Program-made: the position numbers and the translations under genes
The notes under the pieces: generated by a model
What the model was told of the DNA's origin: nothing
What the model saw: only the letters and a program-made list of their open reading frames with translations
The model's database searches: none
Assembly: GCF_017161325.1 (NCBI RefSeq)
Contig: NZ_CP045670.1
Span: 1,853,367-1,917,366 of the forward strand
Direction of reading: 5' to 3'
Source of the DNA: Treponema pedis
GTDB lineage: Bacteria; Spirochaetota; Spirochaetia; Treponematales; Treponemataceae
Length of the DNA: 64,000 bases
Part shown: piece after piece, positions 1-9,303 of the stretch
Layout of the letters: every line of letters starts with the position of its first letter
How positions within the stretch are numbered: the stretch's first letter is position 1

Positions 1-698
1 ACGGTTTGAACATCTTCATCTTCTTCAAGTTTATCAATCATTTTTAAGGCTTTTTGTGTCGTTTCATTATCAAGGGTAACGTAGGTATCGGGAACCATTG
101 AAACGGCTGCGGAAATGGATTCAAATCCCTTCCCCTGCAAGGCTTCGAGAACGGAAGCGAATTCGTTGGGGTCGGTAGTAACCGTAATAACTCCGTCTTC
201 AGTTGCAATGTCTTCAGCTCCCGCTTCCAAAGCGGTTTCCATAACGGCTTCTTCGCTTACTTTTTCGGCATCGTATTCTATAATGCCCTTTCTGTTAAAC
301 ATATAGGCTACGGAACCTGTAGCTCCCAGATTTCCTCCGCTTTTTGTAAAAATATTTCGCACACTGGCAGCGGACCTGTTTTTATTGTCGGTTAAAACTT
401 CAACTAAAACTGCAACTCCGCCCGGACCGTAACCTTCATATAAAAGCTCTTCATAGCTTACGGCACCGAGTTCACCCGTTCCCTTTTTTATTGCTCTTTC
501 GATATTATCTTTAGGCATATTAGCGGCACGCGCTTTTAAAACGGCTGTTCTAAGCCTCGGATTGGTAGCGGGATCTCCTCCGCCCATTTTTGCGGCAATA
601 GATATTTCCTTAATAAATTTAGTAAAAAGCTGACCTCTTTTTGCGTCAGCCGCACCTTTAGCGTGTTTAATTGTCGCCCATTTACTATGTCCTGACAT
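1..698 (-). CDS. YebC/PmpR family DNA-binding regulator (partial)
   Basis: Reads on the minus strand from ATG at 698 and runs off the left edge without a stop, so the C-terminus is missing. The start [14 protein letters not shown] and the later [10 protein letters not shown] and EGYGPGGVA segments are hallmarks of the YebC/TACO1 family, which binds DNA as a regulator and in some lineages helps ribosomes through proline stretches. About 232 of the usual 240-250 residues are present. An AAGGAG ribosome site lies just upstream of the ATG. The 528 bases between this gene and purH hold only a small gene remnant. Family call is firm; the exact role cannot be told from sequence. Confidence 0.93.
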   Translation of the reverse strand, partial: MSGHSKWATIKHAKGAADAKRGQLFTKFIKEISIAAKMGGGDPATNPRLRTAVLKARAANMPKDNIERAIKKGTGELGAVSYEELLYEGYGPGGVAVLVEVLTDNKNRSAASVRNIFTKSGGNLGATGSVAYMFNRKGIIEYDAEKVSEEAVMETALEAGAEDIATEDGVITVTTDPNEFASVLEALQGKGFESISAAVSMVPDTYVTLDNETTQKALKMIDKLEEDEDVQT

Positions 699-912
699 GA
701 AAACTCCTTAGTTTATAACAAAATAGGGTATAATTTTACAAAAAAAAACAAAATATGTCAATGGGAGAAAAATGTTTACAAAGGGCAGCCGTGCCGCAAA
801 AATCGGTAAAAAAGAAAGTCGGGATTTATATCGTATAGTAAGAATGGGGTAAAACAATTCCGATATAAGCAGTTCCGGAAATTGACAATAGATTATATAT
901 AGATATAATATC

Positions 913-1133
913 GACATAGTTTTATCCGGTGAAGTTTTTCAAAAATATCAAAGCCTTAAACCGAAACTTGCCGTAAGAAATTCCTCGGGTGAAGTGATTA
1001 CATTACTTAATAATGATGTAAATGCTTTTTTCATATATTTTATGTTTCGCATAATGCAGAAGAAAAAGAATATGCTAAAAAGTGCGGAGCGGTTTTAACG
1101 GAAATAACTGAAAAGCCGTATAATGATTATTGA
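913..1133 (+). pseudogene. Short remnant of an unrecognised gene
   Basis: An open stretch from about 913 reads DIVLSGEVFQKY and continues to about 1030; after a one-base shift the sequence goes on as HNAEEKEYAKKCGAV and ends PYNDY at TGA 1131-1133. The two halves together look protein-like, but there is no convincing start or ribosome site. I do not recognise the family. It is the only coding-like content in the yebC-purH gap (699-1225). Confidence 0.4.
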
Positions 1134-1225
1134 TGTCTTATAAAAATTTGAGCAATTTATCTTACTTGACCTAAAATATAATAATATGATAGTTTGAAGT
1201 TTAATAACATAAAAGGGGTTTTATA

Positions 1226-2833
1226 ATGAGTTTGGCATTGGTTTCGGTTTCGGATAAAACAGGTTTAAAAGAATTTGCCGAGCGGCTTAAAAAAGCGGGG
1301 TTTGAATTTTTAGCTTCAGGCGGAACTGCAAAGTTTTTACGCAGTATAAATATAAAGGTAACGGAAGTTTCGGAATATACTTCTTTTCCTGAAATTTTGG
1401 GAGGAAGGGTAAAAACGCTTCACCCTGTAATTCACGGAGGAATTCTTGCGCGAAATACCGAAGAGGATTTAAACTCTCTTAAAGAGTTAAAAATTGAAGC
1501 TATAGATATGGTTATAGCAAACCTTTATCCGTTTGAAAAAACAATAGCGGATTTTTCTTCTACGGAAACGGATTGTATTGAAAATATAGACATAGGCGGG
1601 GTTACTCTTTTACGTGCCGCTGCAAAAAATTACGGAAGGGTTTCGGTAATTTGCGATTTTAACGATTATGATGAGATTGCGGGAGAAATAGAAAAAACGG
1701 GTTCGGTTTCCATTAAGGAGCGCAAACTGCTTGCTCTTAAAGCCTTTGACGTTTGTACACGCTACGATGCCGCAATCGGTTTATGGCTGAAAAATAAAAT
1801 TGCAGAAGATTCTTGCATGAATTCCGAGGTTAATTCTTTAGATAAATATAAGGCATTGGAGGGAAGATGTGCCTATATTGCAGGGTTTGAAGGACAGTCT
1901 TTACGCTACGGAGAAAATCCGCACCAAAGGGCTTGGCTTTACAATACATCGGTAAAAGGCGGCGTTTTGGGCGGTACGGTTCTTCAAGGTAAAGAATTGT
2001 CGTATAATAATATTCTTGATGTCGATGCTGCTTGGCGGGCGGTTTCCGTATTTTTAAACCCCGCCGCCGTTGTGGTAAAACACTTGACACCATGCGGTAT
2101 TGCGGAAGCGGGAGGAGAAGGAAACGGGTTACATATCGCCTTGGAAGCGGCTGTTGCCTGCGATTCCGTTTCCGCTTATGGAAGTATAATAGCGGTAAAT
2201 CGGATATTCGATAAAAATTGTTTCGACGTTATAGAAAAACTTTTTGCGGAGTGTATCATAGCTCCGGTGTTTTCCGAAGATGTAAAACCCCTATTAGCTT
2301 TAAAGAAAAATTTACGGATTATAGAAGCCCCGGCTTTATCTTTAAGCGAAAAATATGAATATAAATCGATATTAAACGGATTTTTACTTCAAGAAAAAGA
2401 TTTCGGCGATTCTGAAAATACAGAGTATAAAAATGCCGCAAAACGGAAAGCTTCCGCAAACGAAGAAAAGCTTTTACGCTTTGCAATGAAGGCTTGTATA
2501 GCTGTAAAGTCGAATGCTGTTTTACTTGCAGCTCCCATTGACGGCAGTTGTCCTGAAAATGGGATTTGTACCGTAGGCATAGGCTGCGGGCAGCCGAACA
2601 GGGTAGACGCCGCAAAACAGGCAATAGAGCGGGCAGGGGAAAAAGCCGAAAATTCGGTACTGGCCTCCGATGCTTTTTTTCCGTTTGCCGACACAATTAA
2701 AATCGCCGCAGAGGCGGGAATTTCGGCGGTAGTGCAGCCCGGAGGTTCCATACGTGATGAATTAAGTATAGCGGAATGCGATAAAAACGGTATGGCAATG
2801 CTGGTTACCGGTGTAAGACATTTTAAGCATTAA
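1226..2833 (+). CDS. purH: Bifunctional AICAR formyltransferase/IMP cyclohydrolase
   Basis: PurH catalyses the last two steps of de novo purine synthesis: formyl transfer from 10-formyl-tetrahydrofolate to AICAR, then ring closure to IMP, in the cytoplasm. The 535-residue length fits the family. The N-terminal MGS-like cyclohydrolase domain shows SGGT (31-34) and RVKTLHP (61-67). The formyltransferase domain shows RYGENPHQ near 227 and the Lys-His pair in VVKHLTPCG near 285, known as catalytic in this family. ATG at 1226 follows an AAAAGGGG ribosome site. No other pur gene is adjacent, so it appears to be transcribed alone. Codon use matches the neighbours. Confidence 0.96.
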   Translation: MSLALVSVSDKTGLKEFAERLKKAGFEFLASGGTAKFLRSINIKVTEVSEYTSFPEILGGRVKTLHPVIHGGILARNTEEDLNSLKELKIEAIDMVIANLYPFEKTIADFSSTETDCIENIDIGGVTLLRAAAKNYGRVSVICDFNDYDEIAGEIEKTGSVSIKERKLLALKAFDVCTRYDAAIGLWLKNKIAEDSCMNSEVNSLDKYKALEGRCAYIAGFEGQSLRYGENPHQRAWLYNTSVKGGVLGGTVLQGKELSYNNILDVDAAWRAVSVFLNPAAVVVKHLTPCGIAEAGGEGNGLHIALEAAVACDSVSAYGSIIAVNRIFDKNCFDVIEKLFAECIIAPVFSEDVKPLLALKKNLRIIEAPALSLSEKYEYKSILNGFLLQEKDFGDSENTEYKNAAKRKASANEEKLLRFAMKACIAVKSNAVLLAAPIDGSCPENGICTVGIGCGQPNRVDAAKQAIERAGEKAENSVLASDAFFPFADTIKIAAEAGISAVVQPGGSIRDELSIAECDKNGMAMLVTGVRHFKH

Positions 2834-2884
2834 AAACGCTTCGATTTTTAAGCGGAGTTAAAACGGTTTAATTGTATACGGCGT

Positions 2885-4489
2885 TTACGCTTTTTCCGTA
2901 AGCCATTCTCCTATTGTTTTTTCTTCCGCATTAAAACTTACGCCTATTAAAACTATTTCTTTGTTTTCAGCCCTGTACGCTTCCGCATAATTTTTTTCTT
3001 TTATTTGCTTTAAGGCTTCCTCCGCACTTCCTTTTAATTTAAACTCGAAAATATAAATCGTATTTTCGGTTTCCACCGTACAATCGCTCCTCCCGCCTGC
3101 ACAATGCGTTTCGGTTTTTACAAACTGTCCCATAAGGGCAAACACCAAATAAACGCATATTTGAAAATTATGCTCCCTTAATGCAAGACTTTCTCCGCTT
3201 TCCTTCTTTACATTATCGTAGGGAATACTCGCCATTATGGACTTTAACCTTTGCATAAACTCTTCCACCCTGCCTGAAGTAATGTCGCGGTAAAATTGTG
3301 CAACGGAAAATGCCGCATTGGAGTAAAGCACATTTGAATAACCGGGTAAAAGGTTGTATAAAAAGCCGTATCTTACCTCATCATTGGGAAAGCCTAGCCT
3401 ATACAGTTTTACTACAGTATCGTAGCCCTTTATAGTTAAGTATCCCGCTTGAAATAAAATAGGTATTGCAGAATCGCTTTCCGCCCTGTAATCCGATAAT
3501 CCCGATGCGTTCACTTCCACATTTCCGTCCAAATCGGGTATATTATACTTATAATCTTTTAAATATCTTACCAAAAATGTAGGTGTTCCGGTCTCAAACC
3601 AATAATCTCCCAATTCTTTTTTTGCAAAGGCGTTTATTAAACTGAAAGGGTTATACACCGCCTCGCAATTTTGATAAAAACGGTAACCGTCATATTTTTG
3701 TTTTAAGTTTTTTATGCACTGCTCATAGCTTAACCTGTTTCTTTCCGCCAAGACTTCTATTTCGGGTTTAAAAGTATTTTCAAGTTCGTTTTGAGTAATT
3801 CCGCAAATTGCCGTAAACTCTTCTTCCATACTGATATCACGTAAATTGTTTAAATCGCTGAAAATACTTACCTTACTGAACTTGGTAACTCCCGTTAAAA
3901 AGGCAAAGCGTATAACGCTGTCCGAGCTTTTTAATACCGAATAAAAGGCTTTTAAAATTGCCCTGTATTCTTCATTTAATTTTTCGTTTACATTCATTGT
4001 CTGCAAAAGAGGCTTATCGTATTCGTCTACCAAAAATACTATTTGTTTACCGGTTTTTTCATATACAGTTTTTAAAAGTACTGCAAATCTTTTTGCGTAG
4101 GAAAGAGTATTTTGAACGGGTAAATTGTATTTTTCTTCTTTTTCTTTTAAAAATAAATCTAAGTTTTCCGTTAAGGCTTCTACACAGTCGTATTTACCTA
4201 CATTAAAGTCCAAGTAAAAAACGGGATACTCCTTCCAAGGCTCACTTTGTGAATTTTCCAAATTTTCAATTGCCAGATTTTTAAAAAGCTCCTTTTGTCC
4301 AGAAAAATAGGCTTTAAGCGTTGAAAGAAAGAGGCTTTTACCGAAACGGCGCGGACGGCTTAAAAAATATACCCTGCTTGAATTAACGAGACGGTAAATG
4401 AATTCCGTTTTATCGACATAGAGAAATTTATCGTTACGCATAACTTCAAAACTTTGTACGCCTATAGGCAATCTTCTGCTGAAATCCAT
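2885..4489 (-). CDS. AAA-ATPase-like protein with C-terminal PD-(D/E)XK nuclease domain
   Basis: A 534-residue protein of the type pairing an AAA-ATPase_like domain (PF09820) with a DUF1703/PDDEXK_9 domain (PF08011). The start, with LPIGVQSFE and YVDKT, and the P-loop variant SRPRRFGKS (44-52) are typical; FLVDEYDKP near 150 is the Walker B strand. Near the C-terminus EFKLKG (around 490) resembles the E-x-K core of PD-(D/E)XK nucleases. The family is often multi-copy in Bacteroidetes and oral Treponema; its biological role is not settled, and defence or mobile-element roles are only suggested. It stands alone, convergent with purH, and its sequence looks intact. Confidence 0.88.
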   Translation of the reverse strand: MDFSRRLPIGVQSFEVMRNDKFLYVDKTEFIYRLVNSSRVYFLSRPRRFGKSLFLSTLKAYFSGQKELFKNLAIENLENSQSEPWKEYPVFYLDFNVGKYDCVEALTENLDLFLKEKEEKYNLPVQNTLSYAKRFAVLLKTVYEKTGKQIVFLVDEYDKPLLQTMNVNEKLNEEYRAILKAFYSVLKSSDSVIRFAFLTGVTKFSKVSIFSDLNNLRDISMEEEFTAICGITQNELENTFKPEIEVLAERNRLSYEQCIKNLKQKYDGYRFYQNCEAVYNPFSLINAFAKKELGDYWFETGTPTFLVRYLKDYKYNIPDLDGNVEVNASGLSDYRAESDSAIPILFQAGYLTIKGYDTVVKLYRLGFPNDEVRYGFLYNLLPGYSNVLYSNAAFSVAQFYRDITSGRVEEFMQRLKSIMASIPYDNVKKESGESLALREHNFQICVYLVFALMGQFVKTETHCAGGRSDCTVETENTIYIFEFKLKGSAEEALKQIKEKNYAEAYRAENKEIVLIGVSFNAEEKTIGEWLTEKA

Positions 4490-4739
4490 AATACGCTATT
4501 AGTTTATCATAAGGATTGAGAGCTTGTCAATTATTGATACTCGATATTAAAATCCGGCTATTTTTACATCTATTATGTAAACCGCAATAATTTTCATCAT
4601 CCGAATAAGCCCTTGCTTCGATTTATAAAATGGTGTATATTTATAACAAGTTAGTGTACCGTGGAAATTTTATGAGGGATTTTACAAACGGAAACTTTCT
4701 GTAAATGCCTTACGGTAAATAATAAAGAGAGGTTTAATT

Positions 4740-6152
4740 ATGGAATTAACTTACAAAGCAAAATCGGCTTGGGAAGAGTTAACTAAAAGCGAGTTCTCCG
4801 AAATGGAAAAACTTTCGGACGGCTACTTGGATTTTTTGAATAACGGTAAAACCGAGCGGGAATGTACAACTCAAATTATAAAGGAAGCAAAATCGCACGG
4901 CTTTAAACCGCTTGATGAAGTTATTAAAAGCGGTTCTGTAAAGCGCGGTACAAAGGTTTATTTAAATAATAAAGAAAAATCTGTCGTGCTTATGGTTTTG
5001 GGAAAAGACATAACGGAAGGCATGAATATAATAGGAGCACATATAGACAGCCCGCGTTTGGATTTAAAACAAATGCCTCTTTATGAAGAATCGGGCTTAG
5101 CTTTTTTAAAAACACACTATTACGGAGGTGTAAAAAAATATCAGTGGACTACAATTCCTCTTGCAATTCACGGTGTAATTTTTACAAAAGAAGGAAAAAA
5201 AATTGACGTTTGTATAGGCGAAGATGAAAAAGACCCCGTTCTTTTTATAAACGACCTTTTAATTCATCTTTCAAAAAAACAATTGCAGGAAACTTTAGCT
5301 GAAGGTATTACCGGAGAACAGCTTAATGTTCTTGTAGGCAATATAAAACCTAAGGCCGAAAAAGACGAAAACGGTAAAGAAAAAGAAGTTAAAAATCCCG
5401 TAAAAGAAAATATTTTAAAAATCTTAAATAAAAAATACGGAATTATTGAAGAAGATTTCAGGGTTGCGGAATTGGAAGTTGTTCCTGCGGGAAAGGCAAG
5501 AAATGTCGGCTTGGATAATTCAATGATTGCGGGGCACGGACATGATGACAGGGTTTGCGCTTATACAACATTAAAAGGAATTCTAGAAATTGAAAATCCT
5601 GAAAGAACGGCGGTTGCCCTTTTTGCCGATAAAGAAGAGATAGGTTCTGTCGGAAATACGGGTATGCAGGCATATTATTTTGAAAATATGGTTGCGGAAA
5701 TTGCCGCTCTTAAAACCGGTTATACGGATATAGATGTAAGAAGAGCTTTTGCAAATTCCTATATGCTTTCTGCGGACGTTTCGGCAGGTTACGACCCGGC
5801 TTTTCCTTCCGTATTTGAAAAAATGAATGCGGCCTATATAGGCAACGGAATTTGTATCAATAAATATACAGGCTCAGGCGGAAAAGGCGGTTCAAATGAT
5901 GCCAATGCCGAATTCCTGCAAAAAATAAGAAAGAATTTTACGGACAATAAAGTTGTATGGCAAACTGCCGAACTCGGTATGATTGATGCGGGAGGCGGCG
6001 GTACAATAGCTTATATTATTGCCAAATACGGAACTGAAGTTGTAGACTGCGGCGTTCCGGTTCTTTCAATGCATGCACCCGTTGAAATTATAAGTAAGGC
6101 TGACCTTTTAATGGCATATAGAGCTTATAAAGGCTTTTACGGATGTAAATAA
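4740..6152 (+). CDS. M18 family zinc aminopeptidase
   Basis: A 470-residue metallo-aminopeptidase of the M18 (aspartyl aminopeptidase-like) family, a cytoplasmic enzyme that trims N-terminal residues from peptides. Metal-ligand motifs are visible in order: GAHIDSPRLD, GHGHDDRV, DKEEIGSVG and, near the end, SMHAPVEI. The length fits the bacterial M18 group. ATG at 4740 follows AGAGAGG. With PepT at 55.9 kb it fits an organism living on peptides. The gene stands alone between the AAA/nuclease gene and the DUF2147 gene. Precise substrate preference cannot be read from the sequence. Confidence 0.93.
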   Translation: MELTYKAKSAWEELTKSEFSEMEKLSDGYLDFLNNGKTERECTTQIIKEAKSHGFKPLDEVIKSGSVKRGTKVYLNNKEKSVVLMVLGKDITEGMNIIGAHIDSPRLDLKQMPLYEESGLAFLKTHYYGGVKKYQWTTIPLAIHGVIFTKEGKKIDVCIGEDEKDPVLFINDLLIHLSKKQLQETLAEGITGEQLNVLVGNIKPKAEKDENGKEKEVKNPVKENILKILNKKYGIIEEDFRVAELEVVPAGKARNVGLDNSMIAGHGHDDRVCAYTTLKGILEIENPERTAVALFADKEEIGSVGNTGMQAYYFENMVAEIAALKTGYTDIDVRRAFANSYMLSADVSAGYDPAFPSVFEKMNAAYIGNGICINKYTGSGGKGGSNDANAEFLQKIRKNFTDNKVVWQTAELGMIDAGGGGTIAYIIAKYGTEVVDCGVPVLSMHAPVEIISKADLLMAYRAYKGFYGCK

Positions 6153-6280
6153 CGTAATTTATTTACCCATAAATGGGGTTTATCCGGCACTTTTTTATCC
6201 GTAAAATTATAAACCCCTTTTTATATGGTATTGACATCAAGCTGTCTTACATGATAGCATTTATACAAGAGGTATTGATT

Positions 6281-6823
6281 ATGAAAAATAAATTCTTTTT
6301 TATTCTTTTATTTTTTATTACAGGCACATTCTGCCTTTTTTCGGACCCTGTCGAAGGTCTTTGGAAAAGTATAGATGAAAAAACAAACAAGGTTACGGGT
6401 GTTTGGAAAATTTACGAAAAAGACGGAATGCTTTTCGGCGAAATGCTTATGACGAACGGGCATCACCCTCAAGCCGCAGTTACGGCCTGTAAAGAATCTT
6501 ATAAAGATTTTCCTAAACCGGGTAGAGTAAATAAAATGCCGCTTGTAGGTACTCCGTTTATTTACAATTTGATTAAAAAATCGGAAGGCTATTGGCATAA
6601 AGGTTATATAATTGATCCGGCAAGCGGAAAACATTATTATTGTAAAATTATATTTCATAAAGCCGACGATAAAAAATACAAAAAAGATACTTTGGAAATG
6701 CGAGGCGAGATAGGACTCGGAATAGGCAGAAGCCAATATTGGGAAAAGACCGACCAAGCGGAAACCGATGAACTTATTAAAAACAATACCGTAGAACATA
6801 AATATGAACTAGCGACGGAATAG
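6281..6823 (+). CDS. DUF2147 family secreted protein
   Basis: I chose ATG 6281, preceded by AGAGGT, over an in-frame start near 6173, because it opens directly with a signal peptide (Lys-rich start, hydrophobic core to about residue 20, then FSDPVEGLWK). The mature part matches the DUF2147 pattern: EGLWKS near the start, KPGRVNKMPLVG in the middle and IGLGIGRSQYW near the end. The protein of 180 residues is probably periplasmic or surface-associated; no function is established for the family. A strong terminator follows at 6832. Confidence 0.85.
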   Translation: MKNKFFFILLFFITGTFCLFSDPVEGLWKSIDEKTNKVTGVWKIYEKDGMLFGEMLMTNGHHPQAAVTACKESYKDFPKPGRVNKMPLVGTPFIYNLIKKSEGYWHKGYIIDPASGKHYYCKIIFHKADDKKYKKDTLEMRGEIGLGIGRSQYWEKTDQAETDELIKNNTVEHKYELATE

Positions 6824-6831
6824 ATGTTAGT

Positions 6832-6882
6832 CGGGAATTTGCAAACTATCGGTTTTACGGTTTGTAAATTCCCGTAATTTTT
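6832..6882 (+). terminator. Rho-independent terminator after the DUF2147 gene
   Basis: A 15-bp stem (CGGGAATTTGCAAAC with GTTTGTAAATTCCCG, one G-T wobble) and 13-base loop at 6832-6874 is followed by TAATTTTTAAA. It sits 9 bases after the stop codon. Confidence 0.85.
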
Positions 6883-6969
6883 AAACGTTTTTTTAAATTT
6901 TATACAAACCGTGCATATCCTTTAGGCAAGATTTTAATGCTTTGTAAAAATTAAAATAATAGTCTTGTA

Positions 6970-7716
6970 TTATCTTAATTCCGAATCGGGGATAATATTT
7001 TTAGCGGTTTTTACCAATTCGGCGGCTTCCGCTATTGTATACGGGTTTATCGAATTCCATTCAGGATTAAGACACGAGCCTGCAACGAATTGTGCAAACC
7101 TCCAAACCGCATTTTTCGGCAAAAGAGCCGCAATCTCACTTATTTCCTTTTTTGAAACGAGTTTCGGAACAAGAACCGTCCTGTATTCAATTTCCGTTTT
7201 ATTTTCTTCAGCTTTGAGTATTTCTATTGTTTTCAGCAAAGCTTTTTGCCGTTTTTCGCTTACCTCTTCATCTGTTTTTGAAAAAAGTTCATCGTAACGG
7301 CTTGGAGAAGTTTTTATATCCAGTGCAATCATATCGGGTTTAAGTTCGGCAGTATTAAGCACCTCTAAAAGCTTTTGCGGAAATAAACCGTTTGTATCTA
7401 TTTTTATTTCAAGAGAAAGTTCCTTTGCTTTACGTATAATATCAAACAAAATAGGGGAGATAAAAGGCTCTCCTCCAGAAATAACCAAGGCGGAAATAAG
7501 AGATTTCCGTTTTTGTAAAAAGGCATAAACTTCTTCAATTTTGCAGTAAATATTTCCGCAAAAGGATTGCTCCGGAGAGAAAGCGGAAGGCGAGGCGAGG
7601 GCAAGCTCCGCATTATGGCAATACGGACACCTCATATTACACCCCGGCAAAAAAACCGCCGCTGCAACGCGGCGGGGAAAATTCACTAAGGTGGTTTTTT
7701 GTAAACCTACATACAT
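6970..7716 (-). CDS. nrdG: Anaerobic ribonucleotide reductase activating protein (radical SAM)
   Basis: A 248-residue radical-SAM enzyme. The cysteine triad CNMRCPYC (C26, C30, C33) binds the 4Fe-4S cluster that cleaves S-adenosylmethionine; the GGEP motif for SAM binding follows near residue 80. The family generates the glycyl radical on class III ribonucleotide reductase, allowing dNTP synthesis without oxygen. The length places it with the longer NrdG2-type activases rather than the 150-residue enterobacterial NrdG. Its ATG (7716-7714) touches the TAG of the small glycyl-radical domain gene upstream with no gap, so the two are almost certainly co-transcribed under the NrdR-type operator at 7946-8010. 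Confidence 0.9.
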   Translation of the reverse strand: MYVGLQKTTLVNFPRRVAAAVFLPGCNMRCPYCHNAELALASPSAFSPEQSFCGNIYCKIEEVYAFLQKRKSLISALVISGGEPFISPILFDIIRKAKELSLEIKIDTNGLFPQKLLEVLNTAELKPDMIALDIKTSPSRYDELFSKTDEEVSEKRQKALLKTIEILKAEENKTEIEYRTVLVPKLVSKKEISEIAALLPKNAVWRFAQFVAGSCLNPEWNSINPYTIAEAAELVKTAKNIIPDSELR

Positions 7717-7920
7717 CTAGGCAATCTTTTCGATTCTTTCATTTTCCGAAGAAAACATTAGCCTGTGATTATACTCTTCGCGTTTTCCTTTATTCCAGTT
7801 TCTGACAGAACGATAATAGCCTACGATTCTGGCATAAACTTCCGTAGTTCTTCCGTGAACGTCTTCAAGTTCTTTTTTTACTTGAGCAATCTCGGAATCG
7901 ATTTGTTCGACGGTTCTCAT
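7717..7920 (-). CDS. Stand-alone glycyl-radical domain of class III ribonucleotide reductase (NrdD C-terminus-like)
   Basis: A 67-residue protein. I start it at ATG 7920, which has GGGAGGAG upstream; a longer in-frame start would run back through the operator. The segment RIVGYYRSVRNWNKGK (31-46) matches the extreme C-terminus of NrdD, where E. coli has RVCGYLG with the glycine that carries the radical; the matching glycine here is G34. The N-terminal 30 residues look helical. Nothing of the large NrdD catalytic body is present in the window. It lies directly before the activase gene. It may be one piece of a split enzyme, or a replaceable radical domain like YfiD/GrcA for pyruvate formate-lyase; this is inference. 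Confidence 0.72.
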   Translation of the reverse strand: MRTVEQIDSEIAQVKKELEDVHGRTTEVYARIVGYYRSVRNWNKGKREEYNHRLMFSSENERIEKIA

Positions 7921-7945
7921 AAACTCCTCCCGATAATTTTTAAAG

Positions 7946-8010
7946 ATAACACATATAGTGTTTATATCTTTATTTTTAATAATAATAACACTATATATAG
8001 TGTTTGTCAA
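7946..8010 (-). promoter_or_regulatory. Promoter with two NrdR-like boxes before the nrd genes
   Basis: On the minus strand TTGACA (8010-8005) is followed by exactly 17 bases and TATTAT (7987-7982). The spacer holds ACACTATATATAGTGT (7988-8003), a perfect 16-bp palindrome matching the known NrdR box. A second, weaker copy, ATAACACATATAGTGT, lies at 7946-7961, centred 42 bp away, i.e. four helical turns on the same face. This is the standard layout for repression by NrdR when (d)ATP is plentiful. Confidence 0.85.
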
Positions 8011-8132
8011 TACGGTTTTACATTTATTATACGGAATTTTTAATAAAAACGGTCAAAATATAGCGGATTTTACAGTTAATCTGTCTTTGATGACGGTTTT
8101 AATGCGATACCCGTTATAAAAGGATTTTTATA

Positions 8133-8564
8133 TTATCCTTCTTTTCCTACAAGACACATCCATTCGGCTTCGGCGGCTAAAACCTCTCCTACATAAATTT
8201 TACCGGCTTGTTTTACCATTTTCGGAGATACCCTTAAATTGGTAATTTCTATTTTTACCTTGTCGTCGGGTCTTACCTGTGAGCGGAATTTTACCTTATC
8301 TACAGTTGCCAAAAAAAATAAAGAATTTTCTTCAAATATTTTTTGAAAACTCAGTGCCGCTCCTCCCGCCTGAGCCATAGTTTCGATTAAAATTACGCCG
8401 GGAACAACGGGATATTCCGGAAAATGTCCTTTAAAAAAGAATTCGTCTTTAGTAAAGGTGTGCTCGCTGATGCTGCCTTTTTCATCGGCACTTATTATTT
8501 CATCAACGAATAAAAAAGGTTTCCTGTGAGGAAGTAAGATTTCTATATTATTTGTAAGACTCAT
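8133..8564 (-). CDS. fabZ: 3-hydroxyacyl-ACP dehydratase
   Basis: FabZ removes water from 3-hydroxyacyl-ACP in the type II fatty acid elongation cycle in the cytoplasm. The 143-residue hotdog-fold protein shows LPHRKPFLFVD (11-21), the catalytic histidine H47 in GHFPEYPVVPG and the catalytic glutamate E61 in LIETMAQAGG, all at family positions. Length is normal. An AAGGAG site precedes ATG 8564. No other fab gene is adjacent; the gene is divergent from the membrane protein at 8731. Confident call; FabA is unlikely given the short length and FabZ-type LPHR motif. Confidence 0.95.
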   Translation of the reverse strand: MSLTNNIEILLPHRKPFLFVDEIISADEKGSISEHTFTKDEFFFKGHFPEYPVVPGVILIETMAQAGGAALSFQKIFEENSLFFLATVDKVKFRSQVRPDDKVKIEITNLRVSPKMVKQAGKIYVGEVLAAEAEWMCLVGKEG

Positions 8565-8730
8565 TATAACTCCTTAATTAAAGCGCAGTATACATATAAT
8601 TTAAATCTTTAGCAAGGGCTTATTTTTTATGGAAGAACTTCTCAAGAAAATCCGCCTTTTTTTTCTTGATTTTTTTATTTTATTATGTTACAATCCGCCT
8701 TATTTTATAATTTAAGTTTAAGGAAGTGTT

Positions 8731-9303
8731 ATGTTGGAAATTTTAATTGTTGCCGTGATATCGGCAGTATGCTCACTGTTTAACTTATCTGTGGGTTTAA
8801 CCGGATTAAGGATTACTTTAGGTATTATCGTTTTAGCCGCAGCGCTTCAGAGAAATGCAAAGCTGAACGTTATTATTGCCTCGGCTTTTGCGGGAATCGG
8901 CGTATGTATTGTTCGCATTCTCGTTTCAGGCGTTTCAAGCGGTTTTTCAATTTATGAGGTATTTAACCACTCGCTTGAAATTTTATTTTATCTCGGATAC
9001 GGTATTTTTTATTATGTGCTTGTCAGAAGCGAAAAATCGGTTTATAAAACACATTTAATTTTACTTTTAATGTTATGCGATTTCGGAGCAAATACAATAG
9101 AATATGCCGCACGGCACTTTCTTCTTTCTTCAAGTTCGGCTACTTCCGCTATGGAAACCGCCGCATTCCAGACAATTTTTTTGGCGGCATTTATACGCTC
9201 AAGTTTAATATGGATAATTGCAAAGTTCGCCTTTAATGCAGGTGAACCGGCCCGAAAAATTGAAAATTCGGAAAACGGAAAGAATACAAAGGGAGAAAAT
9301 TAA
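8731..9303 (+). CDS. Unrecognised integral membrane protein
   Basis: A 190-residue protein with about five hydrophobic segments (roughly 3-22, 24-40, 46-64, 80-102 and 150-180) and a short charged tail. I do not recognise the family; the layout recalls the membrane half of some sensor kinases but no kinase domain follows. Its stop TAA shares its last base with the ATG of the AGCS symporter (9303), so the two are translationally coupled and may work together. ATG 8731 has AAGGAAG upstream. It could be a partner or regulator of the transporter; that is a guess from position only. Confidence 0.6.
   Translation: MLEILIVAVISAVCSLFNLSVGLTGLRITLGIIVLAAALQRNAKLNVIIASAFAGIGVCIVRILVSGVSSGFSIYEVFNHSLEILFYLGYGIFYYVLVRSEKSVYKTHLILLLMLCDFGANTIEYAARHFLLSSSSATSAMETAAFQTIFLAAFIRSSLIWIIAKFAFNAGEPARKIENSENGKNTKGEN

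Noticed and set aside
708-917. 69-codon minus-strand frame upstream of yebC
   Set aside because: Made of AT-rich, Ile/Phe/Tyr-heavy translation without a ribosome site; looks like random intergenic DNA.
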